Assembly (NCBI GenBank): GCA_046349615.1
Contig: JAXMBZ010000015.1
Location: 62,001 to 126,000 of the forward strand
DNA from: JADJNY01 sp046349615
GTDB taxonomy: Bacteria; Planctomycetota; UBA1135; GCA-002686595
Direction of reading: 5' to 3'
DNA length: 64,000 nt
Below the pieces are notes generated by a model. The model was not told where the DNA came from. It was given only the letters and a program-made list of their open reading frames with translations, and ran no database searches. Shown piece after piece: positions 53,155 to 62,567 of this stretch (its first letter is position 1; the number at the start of each line of letters is the position of its first letter). The translations under genes and the position numbers were made by a program.

Positions 53155-53182
53155 TAACGCGATGGTGGGGGGGCTCCGATAA
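53155..53182 (+). promoter_or_regulatory. Sigma-28 (FliA)-type promoter of fliD
   Basis: TAAC at 53155-53158 and TCCGATAA at 53175-53182 are 16 bp apart, against the consensus TAAA-N15-GCCGATAA. CGATAA is rare in this base composition. The promoter lies 39 bp before the fliD ATG. The fliA gene itself is 10 kb downstream on the same strand. Confidence 0.6.
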
Positions 53183-53221
53183 CCCGATCGGGAGCGTGTG
53201 CGCTCCTCGAGGCGTAGCGAC

Positions 53222-54718
53222 ATGTCAGGAAACGGCATCAGCATCACGGGGCTCGGCAGCGGGCTCGACACGAACAAGATCATCCAGCAGCTCGTCGCGC
53301 TGGAGAAGCTGCCGATCGACGCGCTCGGGACGCAGAAGAAGACCGTGCAGAGCAAGCTCTCGTCGCTCGGCACGTTCAAGGGCCTGGTCAAGGACCTCCA
53401 GACGAAGGCGCGGCTCGTTTCGACGAAGAAGGACCTGCTCGAATACAACGTGACGCCGAGCGCGGAGGGCGTCGCGACGTTCAGCGCCTCCGGCTTCGCG
53501 ACGGCGGGGAGCCACTCGATCAAGGTGCTCACGCTCGCCGCCGTCGACCGTTGGGCGTTCGACGGGGTCGCGAACAAGGACACCGACCTCGCGACGGGCG
53601 CGGGCCAGCAGATCAGTTTCGACGTCGACGGCACGAACTACTCGCTCACGGTCCAACAGGACCAGTCGAACCTCCAGGAGATCGCCAACGCGATCAACGA
53701 CCTCGCCGGCGAGAAGGTCAGCGCCTCCGTGGTCAACACGGGAACGACGGGGAGCCCGAGCTACAAGCTCGTCCTGACCTCGGACGCGAGCGGCGAGGAT
53801 CAGCGCATCTCCAACATCGTGAGCACCGTCGGCGGACTCACGATCGACGCGACGGCGCCGGACGCGCAGGGAAACGCGCAGTCCGACAACAACCTCACGG
53901 TCGGCATGAACGCGACCGCGGAGATCGACGGTCTGCTCGTCGAGCGCGAGACGAACGAGTTCGGCGACGTCCTCGCCGGCGTCGGCATCACCGCGACCGC
54001 TGCGGACCCGAACAAGACCATCACCTTCACCGTCGAAGCGGACCACGCCGCGATCAAGAAGAACGTGAAGGAGTTCGTCGACGCGTACAACAAGGTCGTC
54101 GGCTTCATCAACACGCAGAACACCTACTCCGAGGACCAGGGCCCGGGCGGCGACCTCTTCGGCGATCCGATCCTCCGCGACGTGAAGTCGCGCATCGACC
54201 AAGCCCTCTTCGGCGTCGACATCGACACGGTGGCCGCCGACACGGAGGGGTACTCGACCCTGAGCCTCGTCGGCATCAAGAAGCAGAGCGACGGGACGTT
54301 GCTCGTCAGCGACAGCGACCTCGAGGACAAGCTGACGACCAACATCGACGCGTTCGCCGACCTCTTCGTCGACCGAGACGGTTTCGACAACGGGGGCGCG
54401 ATCGAGAACGATCCCGCCTACTACGTCGACACGACGGCCGACTCCGGCCTCGCCGCGAGCCTCGATCGCGCGATCCAGCGCATGTTCAACTCGACGAAGG
54501 TGAACGACGACCTGACCGTCAAGGGGCTCTTCGACAACCGCAAGGACACGTACGACCGCGACATCCTGCGCATCTCGAAGCAGATCGACTCGAAGACGGA
54601 CTACCTCGACAAGTTCGAGCAACAGCTCGTGCAGCGCTTCGCCAAGCTCGAAGAGCTGATCGGCGGGTTGAACGCACAAGGTGCCTCGCTCTCTGCCGCG
54701 CTGAACGGGCTCAGCTGA
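53222..54718 (+). CDS. fliD: Flagellar hook-associated protein 2, filament cap FliD
   Basis: 498 residues. The N-terminus SITGLGSGLDTNKIIQQLVA is the FliD signature, followed by ALGTQKKTVQSKLSSLGTFK; the C-terminal helix pair (RDILRISKQIDSKTDYLDKF; QRFAKLEELIGGLNAQ) is typical. FliD caps the filament and inserts flagellin subunits. ATG 53222 is preceded by GAGG at distance 13. The product probably uses FliS or the next small protein as chaperone. Confidence 0.95.
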   Translation: MSGNGISITGLGSGLDTNKIIQQLVALEKLPIDALGTQKKTVQSKLSSLGTFKGLVKDLQTKARLVSTKKDLLEYNVTPSAEGVATFSASGFATAGSHSIKVLTLAAVDRWAFDGVANKDTDLATGAGQQISFDVDGTNYSLTVQQDQSNLQEIANAINDLAGEKVSASVVNTGTTGSPSYKLVLTSDASGEDQRISNIVSTVGGLTIDATAPDAQGNAQSDNNLTVGMNATAEIDGLLVERETNEFGDVLAGVGITATAADPNKTITFTVEADHAAIKKNVKEFVDAYNKVVGFINTQNTYSEDQGPGGDLFGDPILRDVKSRIDQALFGVDIDTVAADTEGYSTLSLVGIKKQSDGTLLVSDSDLEDKLTTNIDAFADLFVDRDGFDNGGAIENDPAYYVDTTADSGLAASLDRAIQRMFNSTKVNDDLTVKGLFDNRKDTYDRDILRISKQIDSKTDYLDKFEQQLVQRFAKLEELIGGLNAQGASLSAALNGLS

Positions 54719-54733
54719 TCCCCACGAACCCAC

Positions 54734-55120
54734 ATGAACTCCCACAACGCCGCCCTCGCGTACCGCCAAGCCTCCTTCGAGAACGCGCCGCCGATCAAGA
54801 TCGTGCGCCTGCTCTACGAGGGCGCCATCCGCTACATCGACCGCGCTCAGCAGCTCCTCGACGACGGTGAGAAGCCTTCCTGGACCTACTGGGTCGGACG
54901 CGCCGATGCGATCGTCGAGGAGCTCCGGCTCTCGCTCGATCCGTCGCACGGCGAGGAGCTCTGCAAGGAGCTCGAGCGCCTCTACGAGTACGTGCAGAAC
55001 CGTCTCGCCCTCGCAGTGAAGGACGGGAAGTCCGTGCGACTCGACGAAGCGCGCAGCGTGCTCACGCGACTGCTCGAGGGCTGGAGCCAGGTCGAGCTGA
55101 CGACGTCGAAGGCAGGCTGA
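54734..55120 (+). CDS. fliS: Flagellin chaperone FliS
   Basis: 128 residues; a four-helix chaperone that holds flagellin C-termini before export. Seen are ALAYRQASFENAPPIKIVRL and LLYEGAIRYIDRAQ (family LYEGAI motif), then LRLSLDPSHGEELCKELERL with YVQNRLALA. It starts 15 bp after fliD. Confidence 0.94.
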   Translation: MNSHNAALAYRQASFENAPPIKIVRLLYEGAIRYIDRAQQLLDDGEKPSWTYWVGRADAIVEELRLSLDPSHGEELCKELERLYEYVQNRLALAVKDGKSVRLDEARSVLTRLLEGWSQVELTTSKAG

Positions 55121-55123
55121 AGC

Positions 55124-55489
55124 ATGGGCGTCGGGACGAAGGAGGAGCTCGCCGAGCTCGAGCGTCGAATGCGCGAGCTGATCGCGCTCCTCGACGGAGC
55201 GAACAGCGGCGTGGCGGCGCTCGAGCGCGCGTGGAGCGCGTGCGTCGAGCATGGTCCTGCCCTCGACCGAGCAGCGCGCTCCGCGGCCGCTGCAGCGGGG
55301 GAGGAGCGCAAGTCGCTCCGAAAGCAGCTCGAGCGGCTCGTCGAGCTCAACGCGATCGCTCGGCAGGCGATCCAAGACGAAGAGCATCGCGTCGAAGCGG
55401 AGCTCCTGCGCCTGCGCGGAGCCAAGTCCGCGCTGCACGTGTTCGCCTCGCCCGTCGAGACGGGCGAATCCTGCGACGTGTCGGGCTGA
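55124..55489 (+). CDS. Small helical protein, probable FliT/FlgN-like chaperone
   Basis: 121 residues, highly helical and charged (ELAELERRMRELIALLDGAN; GEERKSLRKQLERLVELNAI). Its position, 3 bp after fliS and before the export genes, is where FliT-like chaperones occur. Sequence similarity to the family is too weak to be certain, so the name is by context. Confidence 0.55.
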   Translation: MGVGTKEELAELERRMRELIALLDGANSGVAALERAWSACVEHGPALDRAARSAAAAAGEERKSLRKQLERLVELNAIARQAIQDEEHRVEAELLRLRGAKSALHVFASPVETGESCDVSG

Positions 55490-55508
55490 TCGACGCGGTG
55501 TCGAATCG

Positions 55509-55526
55509 CTCGACAGTGCTGTCGAG
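55509..55526. promoter_or_regulatory. 18-bp perfect palindrome upstream of fliO
   Basis: CTCGACAG-TG-CTGTCGAG is symmetric end to end, and a shorter copy of the half-site, TTCGACAG, follows at 55530-55537. It sits in the 131-bp gap between the FliT-like gene and fliO. It may be an operator for the export-gate operon or an mRNA hairpin. Confidence 0.4.
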
Positions 55527-55620
55527 GACTTCGACAGCCGACCCGTGAGTCCGCGGCGGAAGCGGCCGCCGGAGCGTCCGGATCGCGGCACGGGCATTGC
55601 CCTTGGGGTGGAACGTCCCC

Positions 55621-56385
55621 ATGAACACGTTCCTCGCTTTCCTCGAGCTCCCGACCCGCGCGACGCAGCTCGGCAGCGCTCAAGGTCCCGACCTCACGCG
55701 CTACTTCACGGTGCTCGGGATCCTGCTCGTCGCGATCGTCGCGCTCGCGTTCGGCTTCAAGAAGCTCTTCGCCGGCGCGATGCGCGCGAAGGCCGCGAAG
55801 CGCCACCTCGCGATCGTCGACCTGCTTCCGCTCGGCGGCAAGCAGCGCATCGCGGTCGTGCGCTGCTACGACCGCACGTTCGCGCTCGGTCTCGGCGACA
55901 AGGAAGTCGCGCTGATCGCGGAGCTCGACCCCGTCGTCGCGGAGGGCCGCGGCCAGCCGACTCCGGACCGTGCGGAGCGCACCGAGTTCGCGAGCCTGCT
56001 CCAGCGCATCCAAGGACGCCTGGCCGGTGCCGAGGGTCGAGCGATGCGCGAAGCGGACGCGGCTGGGGACGTGGGGCGCGCCGAGACCCGTGCGCCCGTG
56101 CGGGAAGAGAAGGCGCGTGATGAGCGCCGCGTCTTCGCGCAGGACGAAGCCGCGCGGAACGAAGTGCGCGCCCTCGCGCGCGACGAATCGAAGCGCGTGC
56201 GGGAGCTCAACGAACAGCGCGGCGATCGCCGCGTCGACACCGCGCGCGCGGAACCCGCGCGCGGCGGATCCGTCAAGCCGGCGGTGCAGACCGCCTCGTC
56301 GCAGGCGCGCGGCACGAGCGCGCCGGCGGAGACCGTCGGGAAGCACGTGCGCGAGCTGCTCGGAACGAGCGGGGTTCTCGGATGA
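55621..56385 (+). CDS. fliO: Flagellar biosynthesis protein FliO
   Basis: 254 residues; FliO helps FliP ring assembly. One membrane helix (YFTVLGILLVAIVALAFGFK) is followed by the family strand pattern (LAIVDLLPLGGKQRIAVVRC; FALGLGDKEVALIAELDPVV). The C-terminal ~120 residues are a long Arg/Glu/Ala-rich extension not usual in FliO. ATG 55621 opens the fliO-P-Q-R-flhB-flhA block. Confidence 0.82.
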   Translation: MNTFLAFLELPTRATQLGSAQGPDLTRYFTVLGILLVAIVALAFGFKKLFAGAMRAKAAKRHLAIVDLLPLGGKQRIAVVRCYDRTFALGLGDKEVALIAELDPVVAEGRGQPTPDRAERTEFASLLQRIQGRLAGAEGRAMREADAAGDVGRAETRAPVREEKARDERRVFAQDEAARNEVRALARDESKRVRELNEQRGDRRVDTARAEPARGGSVKPAVQTASSQARGTSAPAETVGKHVRELLGTSGVLG

Positions 56386-57281
56386 ACACGGCCACGACGC
56401 ACGAACTTCGGAGCGAACACGACTCCATGGACGACAGGACGGCCGAGGTGATGCGTGAAAAGCGCGCGCTCGGCCGCCTGTGGGCGCGGCGTCTCGGCCG
56501 CGCGAACTGGCTCGCGCTCGCCGCGGCCGCGGCGCTCATCGCGATCAGCGGACGCGCGTTCGCTCAGGGGCTCGACGTCCAGGGGCCGCCGGCGCCGGAC
56601 GTCCTGCAGACGAGCATGCAGTCGCTGGTCGGCGAGGGCGGCCGTCCGTCGACGGCGATCGAGATCGCGCTCTTGATGACGCTGCTCTCGATCCTGCCCG
56701 CGATCCTCGTGACGATCACGAGCTTCACGCGCATCGTGATCGTGCTCTCGTTCGTCCGTCGCGCGCTGTCGGTGAACGAACTGCCGCCGAACCCGGTGAT
56801 CATCGGCCTCGCGCTGTTCCTCACGACGTTCGTGATGGGGCCGGTCGCGGGTCGCATCTACCACAACGCGTACGAGCCGTACAAAGCCGGCACGATCAGC
56901 GTCGAGGAGGCGGGCTCGAGCGCGTGGACGGAGATGAGCGGCTTCCTCGTCGCGAACACGCGCTCGAACGAGCTCCAGCTCTTCGCGGACATGGCGAAGA
57001 TCGAACTCCCGCCCGACACGAAGGCGCAGGACATCCCGATGCGCGTCGTCGTGCCGGCGTTCGTGCTGTCCGAGCTGAAGACGGCGTTCCAGATGGGCTT
57101 CCTGCTCTTCCTGCCGTTCCTCGTGATCGACCTCGTGGTGTCCAGCGTCCTGCTCTCGATGGGCATGTTCATGCTGCCGCCCGTGATGATCTCGACGCCC
57201 TTCAAGCTGCTCGTCTTCGTGCTCGTCGACGGATGGGGGCTCGTGTGTCAATCGCTCGTCTCGAGCTTCGTGACCACCTGA
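56382..57281 (+). CDS. fliP: Flagellar export gate protein FliP
   Basis: 299 residues. The core motifs LLSILPAILVTITSFTRIVI, PPNPVIIGLALFLTTFVMGP and FLPFLVIDLVVSSVLLSMGM are intact. The N-terminus is unusually long: ~43 charged residues precede the signal-type helix (LALAAAAALIAISGRAFAQ). The ATGA overlap with fliO supports the long start, though ATGs at codons 16 and 24 are possible. Confidence 0.94.
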   Translation: MNTATTHELRSEHDSMDDRTAEVMREKRALGRLWARRLGRANWLALAAAAALIAISGRAFAQGLDVQGPPAPDVLQTSMQSLVGEGGRPSTAIEIALLMTLLSILPAILVTITSFTRIVIVLSFVRRALSVNELPPNPVIIGLALFLTTFVMGPVAGRIYHNAYEPYKAGTISVEEAGSSAWTEMSGFLVANTRSNELQLFADMAKIELPPDTKAQDIPMRVVVPAFVLSELKTAFQMGFLLFLPFLVIDLVVSSVLLSMGMFMLPPVMISTPFKLLVFVLVDGWGLVCQSLVSSFVTT

Positions 57282-57289
57282 GGTGACCC

Positions 57290-57568
57290 GTGTCGAGCCT
57301 CGACCTCCAGATCACCGACCTCGCTCGCGATCTCCTGATCACGACGATCCTGCTCGCGGGGCCCGTGCTCCTCGTCGGCCTCGTCGTCGGCATCGCGGTC
57401 AGTCTGTTCCAGGCGCTGACGAGCGTGCAGGAGCAGACGTTGTCGCTCATCCCGAAGATGCTCGCGGTGATGCTCGTGGTGCTGCTCCTGCTCGCACCCG
57501 CGCTGCAGATCCTCGTCGACTACACGACCCGCGTGTTCGGCCAGCTCGTCTCGTTCGGGCTCTCGTGA
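57290..57568 (+). CDS. fliQ: Flagellar export gate protein FliQ
   Basis: 92 residues with two membrane helices (LLITTILLAGPVLLVGLVVG; LSLIPKMLAVMLVVLLLLAP) and the family segment SLFQALTSVQEQTLS between them. FliQ packs around the FliP-FliR core. Confidence 0.94.
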   Translation: MSSLDLQITDLARDLLITTILLAGPVLLVGLVVGIAVSLFQALTSVQEQTLSLIPKMLAVMLVVLLLLAPALQILVDYTTRVFGQLVSFGLS

Positions 57569-57572
57569 CGTC

Positions 57573-58346
57573 ATGGAGATGATCCCGCCCGGAACGCTCG
57601 AAGCCCTCGGCCTCTACGTGGCGCGCACCAGCGCGCTCGTCGCGGCCGCTCCGCTCCTCGGGACGGGGACGGGCTTCGTCACGTGGCGGATCGGGCTCAT
57701 CGTGGCCGTGTCGTTCCTGCTCTACTCCGTGAGCGGCGCGCCGCTGCCGACGAGCCCCGCGCCGATCGAGTACGGCGCGCTCGTGCTGCGCGAGCTCCTG
57801 ATCGGGCTCTTCCTCGCGTTCGTGCTCCAGGCCGTCGTCGTCGCGGTGCGCGTCGCGGGCGAGTCGATCGGCCAGGAGATGGGCTTCAACATGGCGTCGC
57901 AGCTCGACCCCGTGTCGAACGTGCAGACGCCCGTCATCACGCAGTTCTACGAGACGTTCTTCTTCCTCGGACTGCTCGCGGTGAACGGCCACCACCTGCT
58001 CCTTCGCGCGCTCGAGCGTTCGTTCGAGCGCGCTCCGATCGGCCAGATCTCCTTCTCCGCGGACGCGAGCTGGCTCGCGCTCACGCTGTTCCAGCAGATG
58101 TTCGTCGCGGGCCTGACGATCGCTGCGCCCGTGCTCGTGCTGCTCGTCCTGACGTCGATCCTGATCGGCCTGCTCACGCGCATGGTGCCGACGATCAACG
58201 TCATGGACATCGGCTTCACGGCGCGAATCGCGGTCGGCTTCGTCGCTCTGCTCGTGTTCTCGCCCTTCCTCGCTCCGGCCTTCGAGAGCCTCTACACGGC
58301 GCTCATGAACGGCCTCGACCGCGCGCTCGACGTGCTGGCGGTGTGA
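57573..58346 (+). CDS. fliR: Flagellar export gate protein FliR
   Basis: 257 residues, several membrane helices. Family segments: YVARTSALVAAAPLLGTGTG, VLRELLIGLFLAFVLQAVVV, GESIGQEMGFNMASQLDPVS and MVPTINVMDIGFTARIAVGF. FliR completes the FliPQR channel. Confidence 0.94.
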   Translation: MEMIPPGTLEALGLYVARTSALVAAAPLLGTGTGFVTWRIGLIVAVSFLLYSVSGAPLPTSPAPIEYGALVLRELLIGLFLAFVLQAVVVAVRVAGESIGQEMGFNMASQLDPVSNVQTPVITQFYETFFFLGLLAVNGHHLLLRALERSFERAPIGQISFSADASWLALTLFQQMFVAGLTIAAPVLVLLVLTSILIGLLTRMVPTINVMDIGFTARIAVGFVALLVFSPFLAPAFESLYTALMNGLDRALDVLAV

Positions 58347-58349
58347 TCC

Positions 58350-59450
58350 ATGGCCGACGAAGACGACGACAAGCAGGACAAGACCGAGGATGCGACGCCA
58401 CGCAAACGCCAAGACGCGCGTGAGCAGGGCCAGGTCGCGCTCTCGCAGGAGCTCGTCTCCGCGACCCTGCTCTGGGCCGGTCTCGGCGTGCTCGTCGTCG
58501 CGGGCGGTTCGATCGCGCAGGCGTGCGGCGGGCTCCTCGCGGGAACTCTCGGCGACCTCGGCACGCTCGGCAAGACGGAGCTCGATCCCGTGATCGGCGC
58601 GGGTCTCTTCCATGCCTGCGCGCGCTCGATGTGGCTCTCCGTCCTCGTCGTCGTCGTGCCGATGTGGGTCGTCGCGCTGCTCGCCGGCTACCTGCAGATC
58701 GGATTCCAGATCGCGCCGAAGGCGATCCGCTTCGATCCGGCGAAGTTGAACCCGGCGAACGGGCTGTCGAAGCTCGCGAGCCCGCGCGTGCTCATGCGCA
58801 CGCTGCTCGCGCTCGTCAAGGTGATCGTGATCCTCGTCGCGATGGTGGGGATGACGTGGCACGAGCTGCCGAAGGTCGCCGCACTGGCGGGCAGCGAGCT
58901 CGGGCCCACGCTCGACGGTCTCGGGCACGTGGCACTGCGCTGCGCCTCCGCCGCGCTGCTCGCCATCGCCGTCGTCGCCGCCGCGGACTGGGCATGGCAG
59001 CGTTGGCAGCACGAGCGCGAGCTCCGCATGACGAAGAAGGAAGTGCGCGACGAGGCGCGCTCCACGGAAGGCGATCCGCACATCAAGGCGCGCGTCCGCG
59101 GCCTGCAGCGCGAGATGGCGCAACGCCGCATGATGGCCGACGTCCCGAAGGCGACGGTCGTCATCACCAACCCGACGCACTACGCGGTCGCGCTCCGCTA
59201 CGAACGCGACGAGCAAGGCAAGGCGAAGCACGCGCCCGTCGTCGTCGCGAAGGGCGTCGACCTCGTCGCCCAGCGCATCAAGGAAGTCGCCCGCGAAGCG
59301 GACGTGCCGCTGTTCGAGGACGTGCCGCTCGCGCGCGCGCTCCACGCGCAGTGCGAGATCGGCGACGAGATCCCGGAGGCGCTCTACCAGGCGGTCGCCG
59401 CCGTCCTCGCCTACGTCTACCGCATCCGAGGGGAATTGGCGCGCGCGTGA
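58350..59450 (+). CDS. flhB: Flagellar export switch protein FlhB
   Basis: 366 residues: four membrane helices, then a cytoplasmic domain with the self-cleavage site NPTH in VVITNPTHYAVALRYERDEQ. N-terminal KTEDATPRKRQDAREQGQVA is the family start. Cleavage at Asn-Pro switches export from rod/hook to filament substrates. Confidence 0.95.
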   Translation: MADEDDDKQDKTEDATPRKRQDAREQGQVALSQELVSATLLWAGLGVLVVAGGSIAQACGGLLAGTLGDLGTLGKTELDPVIGAGLFHACARSMWLSVLVVVVPMWVVALLAGYLQIGFQIAPKAIRFDPAKLNPANGLSKLASPRVLMRTLLALVKVIVILVAMVGMTWHELPKVAALAGSELGPTLDGLGHVALRCASAALLAIAVVAAADWAWQRWQHERELRMTKKEVRDEARSTEGDPHIKARVRGLQREMAQRRMMADVPKATVVITNPTHYAVALRYERDEQGKAKHAPVVVAKGVDLVAQRIKEVAREADVPLFEDVPLARALHAQCEIGDEIPEALYQAVAAVLAYVYRIRGELARA

Positions 59451-59467
59451 TGCGCCGGAGCTGAAGC

Positions 59468-61558
59468 ATGGGAGCCAAGGAACTCGACACGACGGCCGCA
59501 GCGGGGGCGTTCTTGAAGCGCTACGCCGACTGGATCATGGGCGTCGGCGTGCTAGGCCTCGTCGTGACCCTGATCACGCCGGTGTCGCCGTTCGTGCTCG
59601 ACCTGATGCTCGCCGTGAACCTCACGGTGTCGATGCTGCTCCTGCTCGTCGTGATGAACGCGAAGCACGCGCGCGATCTCTCGACGTTTCCGACGATCCT
59701 CTTGTTCACGACGCTGTTCCGTCTCGGCCTCAACGTCGCGAGCACGCGCCTGATCCTCACGCACGGCGAAGCCGGGCACATCATCAAGGCGTTCGGCGAC
59801 TACGTCGGCGGCGACAACCTCGCGGTCGGCCTCGTCGTGTTCTTGATCCTGATCGTGATCCAGTTCGTGGTCATCACGAAGGGCTCGGGCCGCATCAGCG
59901 AAGTCGCCGCGCGCTTCGTGCTCGACGCGATGCCGGGCAAGCAGATGGCGATCGACGCCGACCTGAACAGCGGGCTCATCTCCGCGGACGAAGCGCGCAC
60001 TCGTCGCGCCTCGATCGCGAACGAGGCCGAGTTCTACGGAGCGATGGACGGCGCCAGCAAGTTCGTGCGCGGCGACGCGATCGCCGGCCTGATCATCACC
60101 GCGCTCAACCTGATCGGCGGCATCGCGATGGCGAGCTTCGCGGGCATGGACCTCTCGGAGGCCGCGAACCGCTACTCGAAGCTGACGATCGGCGACGGCC
60201 TCGTGTCGCAGATCCCGGCGCTGTTCATCTCGACGGCCGCGGCGGTGCTCGTCACGAAGAACACGAGCGAGAATTCGCTCGGCAACGACCTGCTCGGCCA
60301 GGTGAGCTCGCGTCCGCGCGCGACGCTGATCGCGGCGGGGATGCTCTTCGTGCTCGGGCTGCTGCCAGGTCTGCCGAAGCTGCCGTTCTTCGTGCTCGCG
60401 ACCGTGCTGCTCGCGACGTGGCGCGCGACGCGCGACGCGGAGGAGCGCAAGGCGAAGGAAACCGAGCGCATCCAGGCCGCGGCCGCCGCCGCGAAGGAGC
60501 CGGTGAAGGACGAAGGCAAGGTGGAGGAACTCCTCCAAGTCGACCGTGTCGCGCTCGAGATCGGGTACCGCCTCATCCCGCTCGTCCAGGACAAGGGCGG
60601 CAACGGGATCCTCGATCACATCGCGCAGCTCCGCAAACGCTTCGCGCTGCACGACGGGATCGTGCTCCCGCCGGTGCGCATCAAGGACAACATCCGCCTC
60701 GGCCCGAACTCGTATCGCGTGCTCGTCGGCGGCCAGGAAGTCGCGCGCGGCGAGATCGAGCCCGGCCTGTTCCTCGCGATGGACTCCGGCACCGCGACGG
60801 GCAAGCTCAAGGGTCGTCCGACGACCGATCCCGCGTTCGGCCTGCCCGCGGTCTGGATCAACGAGGCGCAGAAGGAAGAGGCGGAGCTCTCGGGCTACGC
60901 CGTGATCGACCCGGTGAGCGTCGCGGTCACGCACCTCTCGGAGACGCTGCGCAACTCGATCGGCGACGTGCTCTCGCGCGACGACGTGAAGGAGATCGTC
61001 GAGAACGTCAAGAAGACGGCGCCCGCGGTCGTCGAGGAACTCGTTCCGGAGAAGATGAGCTACGGCGACGTGCAGCGCGTGCTGCGCAATCTGCTGCGCG
61101 AAGGCGTTCCGATCCGGAACATGCCCGCGATCCTCGAAGTGCTCGCGGACAACGTCGCGCGCACGAAGGACCCGGAAGCGCTCACGGAGCTCGTGCGCCA
61201 GCGGCTCGGACGCGCGCTCGTCGAGCAGCACGCCGATCGCGACGGGACGATCCACGCGATCACGTTCGACCCCGACGTCGAGAATCGTCTCGCGGCCGCG
61301 GTCGGGGCGGTGAAGGACGCCGAAGCGCGCTCCGTCAGTCCCGCGTGGCTGCAGCAGCTCATGGAGCGCACCGCCGCGAACGTCGCGCAGGCGACGAAGA
61401 GCGGCAAGAACGTCGTGCTCCTCGCGCGCTCGAACGTGCGGCGGTTCCTGAACGAGCTCGCGCGGGCGTCGCTGCCGAAGGTCGCGGTGCTCTCCTACAA
61501 CGAAGTGGTTCCGGCGCGCGCGGTCGAGACCGCGGCCGTCGTGAGAATGGAGGAATGA
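59468..61558 (+). CDS. flhA: Flagellar export protein FlhA
   Basis: 696 residues, full length. Eight membrane helices in the first ~310 residues with the FHIPEP-type segment seen as NAKHARDLSTFPTILLFTTL and RFVLDAMPGKQMAIDADLNS. The cytoplasmic half (LEIGYRLIPLVQDKGGNGIL; SYGDVQRVLRNLLREGVPIR) binds chaperone-substrate complexes. Starts 17 bp after flhB. Confidence 0.96.
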   Translation: MGAKELDTTAAAGAFLKRYADWIMGVGVLGLVVTLITPVSPFVLDLMLAVNLTVSMLLLLVVMNAKHARDLSTFPTILLFTTLFRLGLNVASTRLILTHGEAGHIIKAFGDYVGGDNLAVGLVVFLILIVIQFVVITKGSGRISEVAARFVLDAMPGKQMAIDADLNSGLISADEARTRRASIANEAEFYGAMDGASKFVRGDAIAGLIITALNLIGGIAMASFAGMDLSEAANRYSKLTIGDGLVSQIPALFISTAAAVLVTKNTSENSLGNDLLGQVSSRPRATLIAAGMLFVLGLLPGLPKLPFFVLATVLLATWRATRDAEERKAKETERIQAAAAAAKEPVKDEGKVEELLQVDRVALEIGYRLIPLVQDKGGNGILDHIAQLRKRFALHDGIVLPPVRIKDNIRLGPNSYRVLVGGQEVARGEIEPGLFLAMDSGTATGKLKGRPTTDPAFGLPAVWINEAQKEEAELSGYAVIDPVSVAVTHLSETLRNSIGDVLSRDDVKEIVENVKKTAPAVVEELVPEKMSYGDVQRVLRNLLREGVPIRNMPAILEVLADNVARTKDPEALTELVRQRLGRALVEQHADRDGTIHAITFDPDVENRLAAAVGAVKDAEARSVSPAWLQQLMERTAANVAQATKSGKNVVLLARSNVRRFLNELARASLPKVAVLSYNEVVPARAVETAAVVRMEE

Positions 61559-61559
61559 C

Positions 61560-62567
61560 GTGCAGATCCATCGAGTGACGGGCGCGTCCTTGCGTGAAGC
61601 GCTGCTTCGCGCGCAGAGCGAGTACGGCGACGAGGCCGTGGTCATCCAGCAGGAGTTCGCCCCGGGCGGCGGCGTGACGCTGTCGGTCGCGCTCGAACGG
61701 CCCGGCGAGACGCCGAAGCCGCGCGTGCAGCGCATCGTCCCCTCGGCCGTGGAGACGGTCGCGCCGGCGGCGCCGGAGTTCGATCCCGCGCGCGTCCCGC
61801 TGGTGCGCGAGGTGGCGAAGCGTCTCGCTCGCACCGGCACCTCGAGCGCGCTCGCCGGCGACCTCTGTCGAGAGATCGCCGCTTGGCCCGACGCCGACGT
61901 GCACGTGATGGACCGCGCCGCGGTGGCGCTCGGACGGCGCTTTCCGCCGGTCCAATTGAAGCGGCTCGAACACGGCACGCGCATCCTCGCGCTCGTCGGG
62001 CTCACCGGCGTCGGCAAGACGACGACGCTCGTCAAGCTCGCGGCGCGCATGCTCCGTGCGCAGCGGCGCGTCGAGATCGCGACGCTCGACAGCCGGCGCG
62101 TCGGCGCGGTCGAGCAGCTCCGCGCGTGGGCGAAGCAGCTCGGCGTCCCGCTGACCGTCCTGCGCGAAGGCGTCAAACCGCACGCGCGTGCGTTCGAGGG
62201 CTCGAACGTCGACTGCGTGTTCCTCGACACGACGGGCAGCCCGAAGACGGACGTCGCGCAGATCCAAGCGCTGAAGGCCGCCTTCGCCGGCGCGCGCGTG
62301 GTGTTCGACGTCTACCTCGTGCTGCCCGCGACGGCGAACCGAGAGGCGCACGAGCTCGTCACGAAGGCGTACTCCGCGCTCGAGCCCGAGGGCGTCGTCG
62401 TCACGAAGCTCGACGAGACGAGCACGCCCGCGCCTGTGCTCGAGCACGCGCTCGCCGCGAAGCTGCCGATCGCGTTCCTCTCCGACGGACCCGACGTGGC
62501 GCAGGATCTCCAGCGCTCCGGCCCCGAAGCCGTCGCGGACCTCTTCCTGCGCGGGAGGCTCGCGTGA
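61560..62567 (+). CDS. flhF: SRP-type GTPase FlhF
   Basis: 335 residues, GTG start directly after flhA. The NG domain has the P-loop LVGLTGVGKTTTLVKLAARM, the DTTGSPKTD switch and the TKLDET guanine site. The N-terminal B domain is short (QIHRVTGASLREALLRAQSE). FlhF places the flagellum, usually at a pole. It overlaps flhG by 4 bp. Confidence 0.92.
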   Translation: MQIHRVTGASLREALLRAQSEYGDEAVVIQQEFAPGGGVTLSVALERPGETPKPRVQRIVPSAVETVAPAAPEFDPARVPLVREVAKRLARTGTSSALAGDLCREIAAWPDADVHVMDRAAVALGRRFPPVQLKRLEHGTRILALVGLTGVGKTTTLVKLAARMLRAQRRVEIATLDSRRVGAVEQLRAWAKQLGVPLTVLREGVKPHARAFEGSNVDCVFLDTTGSPKTDVAQIQALKAAFAGARVVFDVYLVLPATANREAHELVTKAYSALEPEGVVVTKLDETSTPAPVLEHALAAKLPIAFLSDGPDVAQDLQRSGPEAVADLFLRGRLA

